From NCBI GenBank assembly GCA_949825065.1, contig OX463844.1, positions 24,833,763 to 24,897,762 of the forward strand: DNA of 64,000 nt. The letters are read 5' to 3'. This document shows, in pieces, positions 1 through 11,925 of the stretch. Both the position numbers and the translations under genes were made by a program. Each line of letters starts with the position of its first letter. The stretch's first letter is position 1. This stretch comes from Odontocerum albicorne (Eukaryota > Arthropoda > Insecta > Trichoptera > Odontoceridae). Under the pieces are notes generated by a model, which saw nothing but the letters and a program-made list of their open reading frames with translations, did not search any database and had not been told where the DNA came from.

Positions 1-60
1 GTATATTCCAAAAATATTTGCCTTCAAGTGCTTCCTGAAGCTTCACACGTTACCCATACA
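1..60 (-). repeat. Family C interspersed repeat, partial
   Basis: The stretch ending in CTTCAAGTGCTTCCTGAAG with the following CACACG also occurs at 49673-49700 and, on the other strand, at 22500-22540, so this is one end of the Family C repeat cut by the window edge. No coding capacity is visible. Strand assignment is uncertain because so little is present. Confidence 0.45.
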
Positions 61-1685
<1,625 letters not shown>

Positions 1686-1850
1686 TTCGAACCCGTGAGA
1701 TTGGAATTCGATTCGAGGTGAAACGTAAAAGGGTGCTGGTTTTTACATTACATTATGCCTAAAATGTCTCTGATTACTTGTAAGATATTGGTCAGGTTGT
1801 ACTTTGTACGATGGGATTGTAATACAACAAAATGGTTATACTCGTATTGT
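1686..1850 (+). mobile_element. SINE-B copy, degraded
   Basis: A tRNA-like B-box region (GAATTCGATTCG near 1705) is followed about 90 bp later by the family tail GTCAGGTTGTAC and AATACAACA. The 5' half is poorly preserved. TACTCGTA sits just after the tail at 1839-1846. Confidence 0.5.
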
Positions 1851-2103
1851 CATGAAGATTACTAATTATACAAGTATTATTAGTATGTTTTTTTTTCATT
1901 CTTATAGTGCACTTCAACACAATCAAACTTCTAACTGACTAGGCTACGGACGTCGTTATTTGTTTTATTACTGTTTGATTGTAAACATTACAATTAGGCA
2001 GAGTTTTGTAACATGGCAACCTCTAACAACCAACTACAAATATGCTAACGAATCCTGTAGTAAAAATTAGATGTACCATACATCCTTTTTTTAAATGACG
2101 TAC

Positions 2104-2182
2104 CATCGCGAATCGAAACTTCCAGGCTGGAAACAGGCGACGAAAGTCGTCATTGGTCGTCGCCGCCACATAGTAAAGTGTG
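2104..2182 (-). CDS. Candidate exon, unidentified
   Basis: GC-richer 79-bp island in AT-rich surroundings. On the minus strand it is preceded by AG and followed by GTACGT, a reasonable donor. Two frames are open: one gives YYVAATTNDDF then RRLFPAWKF, the other starts with an ATG and reads MWRRRPMTTFVACF. I recognise no domain. It may be a chance open segment, and nothing nearby confirms the strand. Confidence 0.2.
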
Positions 2183-2624
2183 CTTGGTAAACCAAGTCGA
2201 ATACTCGTATTTGTTGCATTAAATTTAGGACTTTCTAAACTGTAATAATTACAGGATCTATTGTAATACGGCTTTATAATTGTCATTTTCAATATACCTG
2301 TCAATTGTAGTATTATCAATTAATGTAAAAAAGTGTATTTCAATTCTAGTTTTCGACATTGCTTGCCGATGTATTGTTGAACACAATAGGCTACTTACAA
2401 TTTAATTTGTTAAGGTTTCAAAAATCTATTTGACGCAATTGTACAAAAAGTACCCAGCTTACATTTTATCCGTTCCGAGATAATTGACTTTTATGGAATA
2501 TATTTTTTTAATGTAATTTAATTATAAAAAAAACTTAAACGGGATAGATATTTTTGCACACATATGAATGGATTCTTTTTGCATGTAAAACCCAATTATT
2601 GAAATGAATTAGTCGAAATTCGGA

Positions 2625-2745
2625 TTCGGGCACATTAAATAGCGTGGCTGGGAGACAAAATTGATTTCGACACCAATAATCGAGTGTTCAGGCTTAGAAT
2701 CACTAGAGTAGGCACGAAATTCGTGGTCGGTTATCGGATGTGTTG
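2625..2745 (-). repeat. Family E interspersed repeat
   Basis: Contains GCGTGGCTGGGAGACAAA, then AATCGAG, then TTAGAATCAC and GTAGGCACG. The same ordered blocks occur at 5985-6110 and 53835-53945 in this orientation, and reversed at 8215-8325, 40175-40290 and 47130-47245. No coding frame. Could be the tail of a SINE subfamily. Confidence 0.5.
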
Positions 2746-3011
2746 ACTATTCTACTCGGCATCTGAAAAGGTCATAACACTCGCACATGTCAAGCGCACT
2801 TCTCATGCATTACGTATAACACTAATTTCATTATCAACCGATTAACACAACAATCGATATTGTTGTTATTTTATTTTCGTTCTCATGATTTCTCTTTATC
2901 TTAATAATTTTGAGCTTTGTCAAGTTCAATATCGATGAATATTTAATAATAATAATATACTTTGTCATTCACTAAGAATGACAGAAAAAATTAAATGATA
3001 GTAATCTATAT

Positions 3012-3068
3012 GGACTTATACTGAACATCTAAAAAACAAAAGGACTTATACTGAACATCTAAAAAACA
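3012..3068. repeat. 30-bp tandem duplication
   Basis: Two near-identical 30-bp units, each starting GGACTTATACTGAACATC, in an otherwise featureless stretch. Confidence 0.9.
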
Positions 3069-3085
3069 TTTAAAAAAATATACTG

Positions 3086-3245
3086 GGGTTCATGGCCGCG
3101 CGGTAACGCACTGGACTTCCGTGTGGAAGGTCGCCAGTTCAAACCCCACGCTGTGCTACTCTCCTCGAATGACACAGGTTTTTTTCCGTCTAGTATTCGG
3201 GGGTATAAGGATACCTATGACTTCGCTCATATCTATTCTTTAAAA
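3086..3245 (+). mobile_element. SINE-A, 3'-truncated copy
   Basis: tRNA-derived SINE. An A-box-like TGGCCGCGCGGTAACGC is followed by a B-box-like CCAGTTCAAACCCC, then the body GTATTCGGGGGTATAAGG. The other copies are at 11926-12470, 32040-32410 (minus) and 48608-48985; only the first 160 bp are present here. RNA polymerase III transcription from the internal boxes is the family rule, not something shown for this copy. Confidence 0.75.
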
Positions 3246-3354
3246 AAATATATTAATAGTATAAAAAAACCCTACTAACTGAATAGTATAAAATCTGCCA
3301 GTTCATAATGGTATTTGAGAGCCAATTTCCATGTATAGGATGGAAACGGGGATG

Positions 3355-3770
3355 TGGGAAATGACTGATTAATTGTGTAGAAATGCGAGCATTGAGAATA
3401 ATACACGGGGTGACAATCTATGACAGAATATGCAATGAAGTGATTAGGAATGTGAACTTAAGGCTGATGTGTTGAGTAAGATGACTAAGAGCACGCTGAG
3501 ATAGTTTGGGCATGTGAAACGAGTGAAAGAAAATAGGCTTACATAAGAAATATATAGTGTAAATACAAGTAGAAAGCGTGCGAGAGGAAGACCAAGGTAT
3601 GATGGTTGGATCAAGTGAACGATATTCTGAAAGAAGGAAACGTTAAAATACATATAAATTGTAGTTGTATGAGAATATGTATGTTTATGGAAGAATGTGT
3701 GTCGAGATAGGAAAGTCTGGCACTCTGTCCTTTCTGCCTACCACGGCAGGGAAATGACGTGATGGTATGT
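3355..3770 (+). pseudogene. LINE-R 3' fragment (C-terminal RT region)
   Basis: Conceptual translation in shifting frames gives EMRALRIIHGVT, then DRICNEVIRN, then FGHVKRVKENRLT, then RARGRPRYDGW and ILKEGNVK, ending in a VWHSV...SAY-like segment. That is the conserved C-terminal tail after the reverse transcriptase of a non-LTR element. There are several stops and at least one frameshift, so it is dead. It is typical 5'-truncated debris, one of about eight sense fragments in the window. Confidence 0.75.
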
Positions 3771-3964
3771 TTCTATGTAACTTATGCTCACCTTTTGGGT
3801 ATTCGTAGTAAATTATGCCAACATGTTTTTATCTGCATTTGCATATTGAAAATTGTCAAATCTCACGAGCGGCTGCAGCTATTGTTTGATTGCCCCAACA
3901 AAATGTGTACACACTTTAACAACTGCCATTTACTTGAACTTGCTGTAGGAATTATTCATACCAT

Positions 3965-4265
3965 GCATTCGTGAGATTAGGAATGAGGAGGACTTTTATT
4001 TCCCGCAAGATGGTACACTTCACTACCATCGTGATATGAAAGTCTAAATTTATGAAAATTTAACCAATAGATAGATTGGACATACTCGTATATTTAGTAT
4101 TGAATACCCCCCGCGCTATCCAGACCTTACGCATATGAACTTTTTTATAGGACTTATCAATGATAATGTTTATGGCCTAAAACCGGCAAATGATTCGTGA
4201 TGTTTGCGATTCCACGTTATCAGCAATACATGGACCAGAACGGCCATTAATTTGAGCACTTGCTC
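3965..4265 (+). pseudogene. Degenerate Tc1/mariner-type transposase remnant
   Basis: One frame reads FYFPQDG (catalytic Asp codon 4009-4011), two stops, then IEYPPRYPDLTHMNFFIG, matching the second and third catalytic blocks of IS630-Tc1-mariner transposases (QDG and PPRSPDLTPxDFFLWG in intact relatives). The third catalytic Asp is Asn here and the Trp of LWG is lost. Terminal repeats were not found. The 8-mer TACTCGTA (4083-4090) interrupts the segment between the two blocks. Confidence 0.6.
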
Positions 4266-4589
4266 TGACATAAAAAAACTACGTATGTCATGTTTGATTT
4301 GAAGTTTTCATTTTAGATATACCTTATTAAATACTGAATTTATAACCAAGAAAATGTGCATTTATGTTTTTGGGACAGCCTGTAGGTGATATTTTTTTAA
4401 ATAAATTCTGCGGATGTAACTAAGCTATTTAGGAACAGGCATTGAACCTACTGAAACGGTTGTTATAAAACCTTATTTTTTTTTGCAAAAAATACGTGAT
4501 CATAAATACATACCACCAAACAAACAAAAATACGTGAACAAACGTAAAGTTTCTCCAAGGTTATAAATTTCCTTATTTCAAAATATTAA

Positions 4590-4745
4590 TTTAATCTAAC
4601 CTTACTTTCCTAGGGTTTTCTCTACCATGCTCTCCACTTATGATACATAGTGCTGTATATTCGTTATGTTGGTCTTTCTTTCATTCTTTATTGAATGTTC
4701 AACCCACCTGAGTGCTCGTCTTCATCTTACGAGTACGGTACGTGC
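4590..4745 (-). pseudogene. LINE-R fragment, antisense
   Basis: The antisense blocks with the family spacing (CTCTCCACTT, TTATGTTGGTCTTTC, then TTCAACCCACC) match other antisense LINE-R copies at 13530-13600 and 20860-20930. Only about 150 bp are preserved and no frame is intact. Confidence 0.45.
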
Positions 4746-5214
4746 ATGTGAACATTTTAATAAAATTAAGTATTGAAACAAACTAATGATGACATTTATT
4801 TTGTAAATTTCACTTAGATTGTTGATGGTAGACTATTGATAGTGTAAATGGAATTTACAAAGTTCCAAAATGTAAAGCAAGAAATATTTAAAATACATGT
4901 ATTAGTAAATTTTTCCTGTTAATTTAAATAAATGTTTATTTGCTAAAAGATCCTCGAGAGCGTGATAAACATCGAATTCCCTCTTTCAAAGTTTATTAAT
5001 TAATCTTCAATATAATCACATTTATCAAATGGATCGATTATCTTACGTTCGAAATCGACATCTCACTCTATTCAAATTATCTTATCCAACTATATTTCTA
5101 ATGATAGACTTCTTACAAGCTTAATCGGATTTATCTTGTTCTCTCAATCGATTTTGATCGATTTCTCATTTTGCAAAATGCCCGGTAATTATCACACTCA
5201 GGCTAATCCGTAAT
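4746..5214. other. AT-rich spacer, nothing recognised
   Basis: No gene or repeat recognised; A/T-rich single-copy-like sequence. Confidence 0.4.
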
Positions 5215-5454
5215 CTATACACACGCCCTGTTGGTTGGGGGAATTACTTTCATTCCGGTACTTGGGTCAGCTCTGCCATTAGGAGGGTACTCTTGCCGAC
5301 GTGGAGATGTAACAAATTGGTTGCATAAATGGCGATAAACCGCTTTTTGCAACGGAAGCCTTTTTTCAGCACTTTCATTAGCCTCCGCGAAGAACGTCCA
5401 CAAAGCGTTTTTTTCAAGTAGCATTACGTAAAAAATCAGATCTTGGCTTGTCAA
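5215..5454 (-). CDS. Unidentified open segment (possible exon)
   Basis: An 80-codon open minus-strand frame in a GC-richer block, with segments WTFFAEANESAEKRLP and CNQFVTSPRRQEYPPN, ending at a stop. No family recognised. Another frame happens to contain GKSTLLMAELTQ but lacks the rest of a P-loop domain, so I give it no weight. Neither a start context nor a splice site decides this. Confidence 0.18.
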   Translation of the reverse strand: MTSQDLIFYVMLLEKNALWTFFAEANESAEKRLPLQKAVYRHLCNQFVTSPRRQEYPPNGRADPSTGMKVIPPTNRACV

Positions 5455-5779
5455 TCTAGAATTCGCGGCCCGTTTGGTTTAAGAATATTATTTGAGAAAT
5501 ATTTTTAATCGAATGTAACAGTCAAATTTAACAATTTTTTAGACTTTTGAATATTTATAGAGCGATATGATGTCTAGATAGTTTCTTGATATGATGTCCA
5601 GATTTTGGAAGATGAAAGTTGGGGCTTCAATATTACATTATGAAATTTCCGTTTTTGCGATATCGTCACATACACAAAATAAACAGAACAAATAAGAAAG
5701 AAAGAGTTTAGTTACAACTCATACAAGAACAAACATAATATGCAGTTAAGGGTAGTAAAATATTTTTAAAATTGAATGA

Positions 5780-5935
5780 ATTTCCGTTGGTACTCAGTAT
5801 TTATAAAAATGTTCCAATTTGGTTTTCACTTAAGAATTGTTCAACACCATTCTGGTTAGTTGGAAAGAATTGCCATATGGCAATAAACTTGTCAGGTTGT
5901 ACTGTAACGAAAGTGTAATAAAATTCAATTATTGA
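5780..5935 (+). mobile_element. SINE-B copy, 3' half
   Basis: Carries GGTTTTCACTTAAGA, TTCTGGTTAGTTGG, AAGAATTGCCA, GGCAATAAAC, CAGGTTGTAC and AAAGTGTAATA in the family order. The tRNA-like head is lost. Confidence 0.65.
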
Positions 5936-5984
5936 TATTTTTTCATTATTCATTCATTTCTATGGTACCCTTCAACATCCGCAT

Positions 5985-6110
5985 TTATAAAGCGGGGACA
6001 TGTTGAAGAATGTGGTCGGAAGGAAATGTTGTCTTCCCCAGCAATTGAGCCTTCGGATTAAGAGTCTAACTGGAGTACGCAAGTACGAGTAACTCAGAGT
6101 TTGGTATCGT
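5985..6110 (-). repeat. Family E interspersed repeat
   Basis: Blocks ACATGTTGAAGAATGTGG, GTCTTCCCC, AATTGAGCC and TAAGAGTCTAACTGGAGTA match the other Family E copies. The 8-mer TACGAGTA (6084-6091) lies inside this copy. Confidence 0.45.
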
Positions 6111-6179
6111 ACGTGTTGGAAATACAATATTACCGCACGTGAACAGGCGATAACGAAAAAATAATATATTTTTCATGAA

Positions 6180-6295
6180 TTTAAAGGTATATGTATGTAG
6201 CAAAGGCGAAAGTTGTATCCTAAGATATAATTTATGGAATATCTTGTCATTTTATCTGCCTCCTCAATAGGAAGATGGCGTGATGATAATTTGTT
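6180..6295 (+). pseudogene. LINE-R 3' terminus
   Basis: The block resembling TGTCTACCCCGGCAGGGAGATGGCGTGATGAT, here with TCTGCCTCC and GATGGCGTGATGAT, marks the extreme 3' end of LINE-R, also seen at 3740-3770, 25195-25235 and 42450-42490. Short and non-coding in practice. Confidence 0.4.
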
Positions 6296-6334
6296 AATTT
6301 CCATGTCTGGATTATCAATTGTTTAGTATGCCAC

Positions 6335-6565
6335 GTGGTTCCAGCAGGGAGTAACAGAGATCGCCCTATCATTCGCATCCATCAGGTCTTGCGCCGAGCA
6401 TGTAGTCCCGATGTTCAGTTTACTTTTGTTCAAGAAACTCTATCTTTGCCTGTTCACTTTGCATTTCATCACTCCTACTCTGAGTCTATTCAGGGCTTTC
6501 CAGTCGTTAGATGTGTTTTTCTTTCTTACCCGGATGAATCTCCAGTTTATGCACTCTCTTCATGA
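6335..6565 (-). pseudogene. Possible LINE endonuclease-RT linker fragment
   Basis: The minus strand reads RFIRVRKKNTSNDWKALN then RLRVGVMKCKVNRQR, a stop, then SFLN. This resembles the basic linker between endonuclease and reverse transcriptase in non-LTR elements (W/Y..LRN.V..LIR.AK...W pattern). Not assignable to LINE-R with certainty. The plus-strand frame over the same bases looks spurious. Confidence 0.35.
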
Positions 6566-6599
6566 AACTAGTTCCAGATTTAAATTTCAACATTTTTGA

Positions 6600-7171
6600 C
6601 CATAAATGTTAACATAATGGGGTGTCTTTGACCCTGAACTTGTTTTGTTTTTTTTTCTAAATCAGCTATAACATTTTTACGGATGAGAATGATGGTAGAG
6701 ATTTTTTGTATTAATGAGTAAGAAAATTGCAACAAAATAAAGCACATAATTGGTGTAAAATTTTAGCAACGAGTACTAAATCGTTCTGTTTTCGGTCTAC
6801 GTAGATTTTTGACTATATTTCATTAAAAGATCTGTATTGTCTTATTGCTACTTACAGTTTTTTAAACTGTTTAGAGCTTTTTAAAGTAAGATTTCATGTT
6901 TTAACGAAGTCACGTCACGTGTTGACTGAGTTCAAATAAAAAAGTACGTGTAGGAAAAATAATTCATCAAGTTCTTTCGTAGATCTTTCATCTTCATAAA
7001 CATAAATTTTACCCAATTCGGTTTTGCCCTCTTACTGTGATGTATTGACTAGATATGTCTGTAATGGTTCACGTTACTGTGACTTACTTCGAATTATTTA
7101 ACTCACAGAGGTCACTCAAATGGAAGGTAAAACATATCTTCCGAGTAGAAGAAATGGGTTAAGTGTTTCAG
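6600..7171. other. AT-rich spacer, nothing recognised
   Basis: No reading frame or repeat recognised. Confidence 0.4.
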
Positions 7172-7274
7172 TTACTCATTTCGAAAAGCCGTTACTTTTA
7201 TGGCATTAATTCCTTCGAGTTGTTCGACGTGGAGGCGTTGCATAATACATTTAACGAATTGGACTGGAGCCGAG
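7172..7274 (+). CDS. Candidate internal exon, unidentified
   Basis: A 103-bp segment preceded by GTGTTTCAG and followed by GTAAAA. The open frame is 34 codons plus one base, starting LLISKSRYFYG and ending VEALHNTFNELDWSR, while flanking sequence is AT-rich. The frame closes soon after the donor. An alternative is the linker of a decayed LINE, where FDxxxLHxxLxxxDW patterns also occur. No partner exon is identified. Confidence 0.3.
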
Positions 7275-7534
7275 GTAAAATTGGAATGTAAGAAGGGGGT
7301 TTTGATAAGAAAAGAGGTCAATAAGATACAGCAAGGAAGAAAGGTCATTTTTGAATTCTCATTTTTAAATGATTTTGATTTATTTTCGTATTTATATATT
7401 ATACTACTTCGTATTTATATATTTATATATTATACTTATACAAAACTGTTAATAGCTTTTATAGTATATTAAAAGCTGTTACGTATCTTCCATATTTTTC
7501 AGACTTTGCGTTATTTTTAAAAAGGTTTAGCTTT

Positions 7535-7850
7535 TTGTTTTATTTACTATCCACAATTACACTTACTTCTTTACTATCCACAATACCACTCATACTACTT
7601 TACTTTCCACTATGTCACCCACATTACTTTACTATCCACATTATCACTCAATTGCTTTACTTTCCATACCACCCATACTACTTTACAATTCACTATAACA
7701 CCCACACTACTTCATCCACTATACCACCTTCATATTCCCAATACCACCCATACTACTTTATTTCTCACAAGACTACTTTACTATTCATTATACTACTTTA
7801 TAACCCATAATACCACTCATACACTTTACTATTCACAATACTACTCGTAA
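7535..7850. repeat. Degenerate ~30-bp minisatellite
   Basis: About ten diverged units of the form TACTTTACTATCCACAATACCACCCATAC. The strand is strongly asymmetric, with C and T far exceeding G. The Thr/Ser/Leu/Tyr-rich frame through it is a repeat artefact. Confidence 0.85.
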
Positions 7851-8045
7851 AATCATAAGTTTTGTTTGTCTTGAAATCGGTATGGAAATTGATATCATTT
7901 ATGAAGACAAAAAATATAAATACTTTGAGGAAATTTTGAATGTACCGATCTTAAATTTTTTTTTCTGCTTTTTAATCACCTGCGACTTATTGAAGGTGCT
8001 TGATATTTTCATATTTGCTTACTTCCGATCTTGTGTGGATCATAC

Positions 8046-8102
8046 TCTCATCCAAAATTCGCCTTCACTAATTTCGGTCCAGGGTAGCACGTCCTCGTGT
8101 CT
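8046..8102 (-). CDS. Candidate 57-bp internal exon
   Basis: On the minus strand a pyrimidine-rich tract ending TTTTTACTGTTCAAG precedes 19 in-phase codons reading RHEDVLPWTEISEGEFWMR, then GTATGA as donor. Phase is 0 at both ends. The acidic, Trp-containing peptide and GC-richer codons stand out from the surroundings. Family unknown. If real it lies 3' of the candidate exon at 10149-10400, which ends in a stop, so the two need not be the same transcript. Confidence 0.3.
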
Positions 8103-8214
8103 CTTGAACAGTAAAAAAAGTCGCAGGCTGGTAACATTGTTCGTTTGGTAACAATACTCTTGTGTGTTCGGCTTTTTAATTGAATGTTTTCTGCTAAAGT
8201 AATGTCAACACGTA

Positions 8215-8325
8215 CGATGACGAATTTCAAGCCTACTCCAGTGGTACTTAAACATAAAGACTCGATTATTGGGGGCAAAAATAATGTTGTCTTTCAGCCA
8301 CGTTATTCAACATGTCGGCAACACT
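8215..8325 (+). repeat. Family E interspersed repeat
   Basis: Blocks CCTACTCCAGTGGT, GACTCGATTATTGGGG, AATGTTGTCTTTCAGCCACG and TTCAACATGTC match the other Family E copies in order and spacing. Confidence 0.5.
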
Positions 8326-8868
8326 AGATTAGATATGTTGAGACGCACCAGTGCAGTTATGAAGTGCTGAGTACCATACGAGACAATAATAATTCAAATC
8401 GTTTTCGAAATGTAGACATAATAATAAAGAATGTTTCAAAGCAACAATTAATGGAACAAAGTAAGAAAACGTGGTAATCAAGATTGCAAATGTAGATTTG
8501 CAATATAACCAAGAAGTGGACAGCATTTCGGGCGAGAATATCAGCAGCATTGTTGCATTGCACATGCAAACAAAACAATAACCCGAATCTGGTAAAAGTT
8601 TCCCGTTCACTTAACAAGTCAGGCTGATAATAACTCAATTCGGTTGTGCAATAATGATTTGTGCTATTTTGTCACTTTCCCCCCTAATTTTCGATGTTCT
8701 TTGTATTTAATTCGTTATATATACAATATAATATTATGTATCGTCATATATAAACGTGTATATGAGCATTCTTAGTGTTTTTTTATAAAGAGTTTTGATG
8801 AAATTTATCGTATTGATTTGACATTAAAAATAGTTTTTATTGACATGTTTTATTTTTTCTGTTGTATC
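8326..8868. other. Spacer, nothing recognised
   Basis: Minus-strand frames overlap here but none resembles a known protein or has supporting splice or start context. Confidence 0.35.
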
Positions 8869-8965
8869 CAGTACAATCTGGCGAGCTTATTTTCGTGTGG
8901 AAATTTCTTTCAACCAACCATAAATACTCGACAAGGCTTTAAAAATCGGAATCCAACACAAATTA
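8869..8965 (-). mobile_element. SINE-B copy, antisense 3' part
   Basis: Antisense tail: GTACAATCTGGCGAGCTTA then TCTTTCAACCAACCATAAAT, the complement of the SINE-B tail and GGTTGGTTG block. The head is lost. Confidence 0.55.
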
Positions 8966-10148
8966 TACAGAAAATGAATTGAATTTTTTTCCAGTAATCT
9001 TCTAAACTTTAAAACATATATAAAAATGCAAACCTACAACAACATTTAAAAATATATCAAGACTTCAAATTGGAGAAGCATTTGTGTACGAAAATAATTA
9101 CTCGTATGTACAAGATTTTGGAAGTCCTCACTTATATCTAACTTTCGTCGTGGCATACTAAATAGGACACACCGAATATTAGATATAATTGAATGAATAT
9201 TAGACTAATAGCTTTCAAAGTTTTCTATAAAACCGTATTGAAATTTTTTTAAATTCAAAAGCTTATCCTCTTTTTGTATGTCAGCTTATTTTGGATAAAT
9301 TCTAATAATGCCATAATTTTGATGTCCCCTCGTGATGCCTCTGAATACTTTGTGTGCCAATCCATCTAACCAATACTTAACGAAATACCGTGTTCTATCA
9401 TTGCGATCTTTAAATTGTAGGAAGAGATTCTTCGTTATCATTAAAGGTTTCGTCACCGACCAGAGCAGTGGCGAAACCTGAACGTTGGAGCGGGTTAATC
9501 TGGACTTACCTCACTTTGGGCCAGGTTAAAATTTACATTTGAATCATGCATATTGCTACAATCTATAATTACGCTTTAAATATATTTTCTTTAGTATTAT
9601 AATCAATTTCATTTTATTTATTTTCCCGCACGTTCTTCTGATTGGCCTCTTTAAACTAATTATTCCAGCATACCTTTTTGCTTCTTCAATATTAATTTAT
9701 TTTAATGTTTCGGCATGAACACTAGAATTTGTGTTTAAACGTTTTAAATTTAAGAACACTGCTTCGATTTCATCACAAAATATCTCATATACCCAACGAG
9801 TTTTAAGTTAACAGTTTATCTTGATTGACAATTCCAAAAGTTAGTTCTTTTTCAGATGGATAGTCAGATGTCAATAATGGATAATGGATGTCAATATTGG
9901 ATATCCATTAGACTTTCGGTAACCATTAAAACACTAGACTTACTAATCGATACCCTTAAGAATAAAACATTAATTGAATATTTAATATGTGCAACACACT
10001 CGCTAGGCATAATTTTATTTTCAATGATAAAACATTTCAAGACTTTTGATAATTGGATAATTAGACTTGTATAATCAGAAGGCAGAACCTCCGTCAAATA
10101 TAAAAGTCACTGGAAGTTTTGTTGAAATAGTCACCCAACTTTTAAATT
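8966..10148. other. Spacer with one GC-rich hairpin
   Basis: Mostly AT-rich with no gene. At 9448-9480 there is an 11-bp-arm inverted repeat (GGTTTCGTCAC and GTGGCGAAACC around an 11-bp loop). Just downstream, a minus-strand block ends AAAGTGAG before GTAAGT, a perfect donor consensus, but the open segment in front of it is only 46 bp. Confidence 0.35.
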
Positions 10149-10400
10149 TTATTTTTCATCCTGCATTGAGTCGAACAATTTCCTTCTTCCGTGACGTTGG
10201 ATCTTAAGTCCCTCGTCGCTACTATCTTTTTCAGGCTCAGGCGGGCCGCCACCTGAAGAGTCCCTTTGGGTTGGTCCTTCTTCGTCACTACGTAACGTTG
10301 CGTTTTTTTTAAATAAAGGATATTTCGATCTTCTAGTATAGACGGCGCTGGATGGGGACTTAATTTGTCCTCCATAATAGCTTGGGTGGTAGGGATCGAA
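10149..10400 (-). CDS. Candidate 3'-terminal coding exon, unidentified
   Basis: The minus strand shows an acceptor (CAACCTAGTTTCAG) followed by 83 codons and TAA. The peptide begins FDPYHPSYYGGQIKSPSS, has a hydrophilic low-complexity middle (SDEEGPTQRDSSGGG, PPEPEKDSSDEG) and ends LFDSMQDEK. Composition typical of a disordered C-terminal tail, and GC-rich codons against an AT-rich background, argue that it is real. A second frame (MEDKLSPHPAPS...) is also open but less protein-like. I cannot name the protein and have not found the preceding exon. Confidence 0.42.
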   Translation of the reverse strand, partial: FDPYHPSYYGGQIKSPSSAVYTRRSKYPLFKKNATLRSDEEGPTQRDSSGGGPPEPEKDSSDEGLKIQRHGRRKLFDSMQDEK

Positions 10401-10836
10401 CTGAAACTAGGTTGAACAATGTTTGTTGCGAGATATTTGGCGCAATATTTTTTCCGTCATTAACAGCTTGAACAGTGTTTAAAGGCCAGAAATGAATTAC
10501 AGCGAAACGCTTTTTTGTGGTCACCGTCGGGAATCAAAGTCAAAACTTCAAATTTTAAATAAAATATATGTAGCGGAGTGGCTCTTTGATTGGGGTAAAA
10601 GTGAGGAGCTCTGTGAGGTCTCCACATAGGCACATGCGAATGTGAAGTGTGTGATGAATTGTTGGACATCATTTTTAAGTGGTTGTTATGATGCGTTTTG
10701 AATTATTTACGTGAATGATATTTAGCTAATTTTTAATTGATGTAAATTTATGTTCCTACTTTGTAAATATCTACGAGTTCACTATAATATTGCTTAATGG
10801 CGCATTATCGTCATTTGAAGTGGTTTCTATTTTTAC

Positions 10837-11003
10837 CTGGGCCGAACCATGTCACAAGTATCAGTGCCCAATAAATAAACCGAGGAAATCATATATGACA
10901 TGCGCCATGAATAATTCATCAGAATGCCGTAAGACCTCTCATCGTTTGGAGAGCCAACACAATGTGGATGATATAACGGCTTATCCTTTGGACCGATATC
11001 CTG
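10837..11003 (-). CDS. Candidate internal exon, strand ambiguous
   Basis: On the minus strand, ...TTTGTCAACATAG precedes 55 codons plus two bases starting QDIGPKDKPLYHPHC and ending GTDTCDMVRP, then GTAAAA. On the plus strand the same bases are also open, with a Cys-containing peptide (PCHKYQCPINKPRK) ending at a stop at 11027-11029. The block is GC-richer than its flanks. One strand is probably coding; sequence alone does not decide which. Phases do not match the frame preferred at 10149-10400. Confidence 0.3.
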
Positions 11004-11254
11004 CTATGTTGACAAAGCGGAGCCAATAAATAACATTATTATTTTGGAGAGAAATCTGTTGGACGATATAAATTATATATATTTTTTTTATTATTATATT
11101 GTTGACTTGACTTTATGGGATTTCTGTAAACATATTCGTATGTAAAATCTAATTATGATATTTGTGGAAAGTTTAAAATTTTCGTCAGATCAAATAAATC
11201 TGCAAAAACCACTGTAAACTTATTTATTTAGACACATTATTCTAAAATATACAA

Positions 11255-11310
11255 ATGGCGAGCTAATTGCCAAACGATAATCTCTTCCAACCAACCAAAC
11301 AAGAGTTATG
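11255..11310 (-). mobile_element. SINE-B antisense fragment
   Basis: GGCGAGCTAATTGCC then CTCTTCCAACCAACC is the complement of the SINE-B 3' region; about 55 bp remain. Confidence 0.5.
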
Positions 11311-11529
11311 CAGATTATTGCTAATTGCTGGATGAAAGTTAAAAACGTAATTTTCAATTAGAAATACGAAAACTCAAGTATATTTAAGGTATTAAAAAAC
11401 AAATGTGACAAAATATTTGCAAATGTCAGCAAAGATTGGGAAAGGAGAAGGAAGATGGAACTAATGTAAATAATTTAAGTATTTTGTCATATAAAGGCAA
11501 TCATTAGTCAAGTTATTTTCAACTGTACA

Positions 11530-11880
11530 TACATACCATCAAGCCATTTCCCTATTGTAGTAGGCAGATAGGATAGAGCGCCAAACTTTCCTATTCTGAT
11601 ATACTTCCCTCGCCTCTTTCACGACTCCCACTTATTCTTGCATTATGAATTTGTTTAGACAGTATTTCATCACTTAACCGTTTAACATGTCCAAATCACC
11701 TCAACGTGTCACATTATCTTTGATAATTACATTTCTTATTAACAGATGTCATTCATCGACATACCTATTCTTCTCACGAATTTCTACAGCATTGACTGGT
11801 CTCCATTCATTAATTTTTTACACCCACACTTCATTCCCATACATTCATCTGTTGGACACTATAATATTTTTTATTGTTGT
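11530..11880 (-). pseudogene. LINE-R 3' fragment, antisense
   Basis: Starts with the antisense 3' terminus (CATCAAGCCATTTCCC, GTAGGCAGATAGGATAG, CTTTCCTATTC) and runs back into the C-terminal region (GTCCAAATCACCTC, CATTCATCGACATACC). Frames are broken. It forms the left end of an antisense LINE-R-rich zone extending to 16.4 kb, into which SINE-A and LINE-Z lie. Confidence 0.65.
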
Positions 11881-11925
11881 ATTTGTTTTTTTCTTTAATA
11901 TACAAGATACTCTCAACAATATAAA

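Noticed and set aside
5215..5454. GKSTLL-like P-loop in an alternate minus-strand frame
   Set aside because: No Walker B or other ATPase motifs, and the frame breaks on both sides; likely coincidence.
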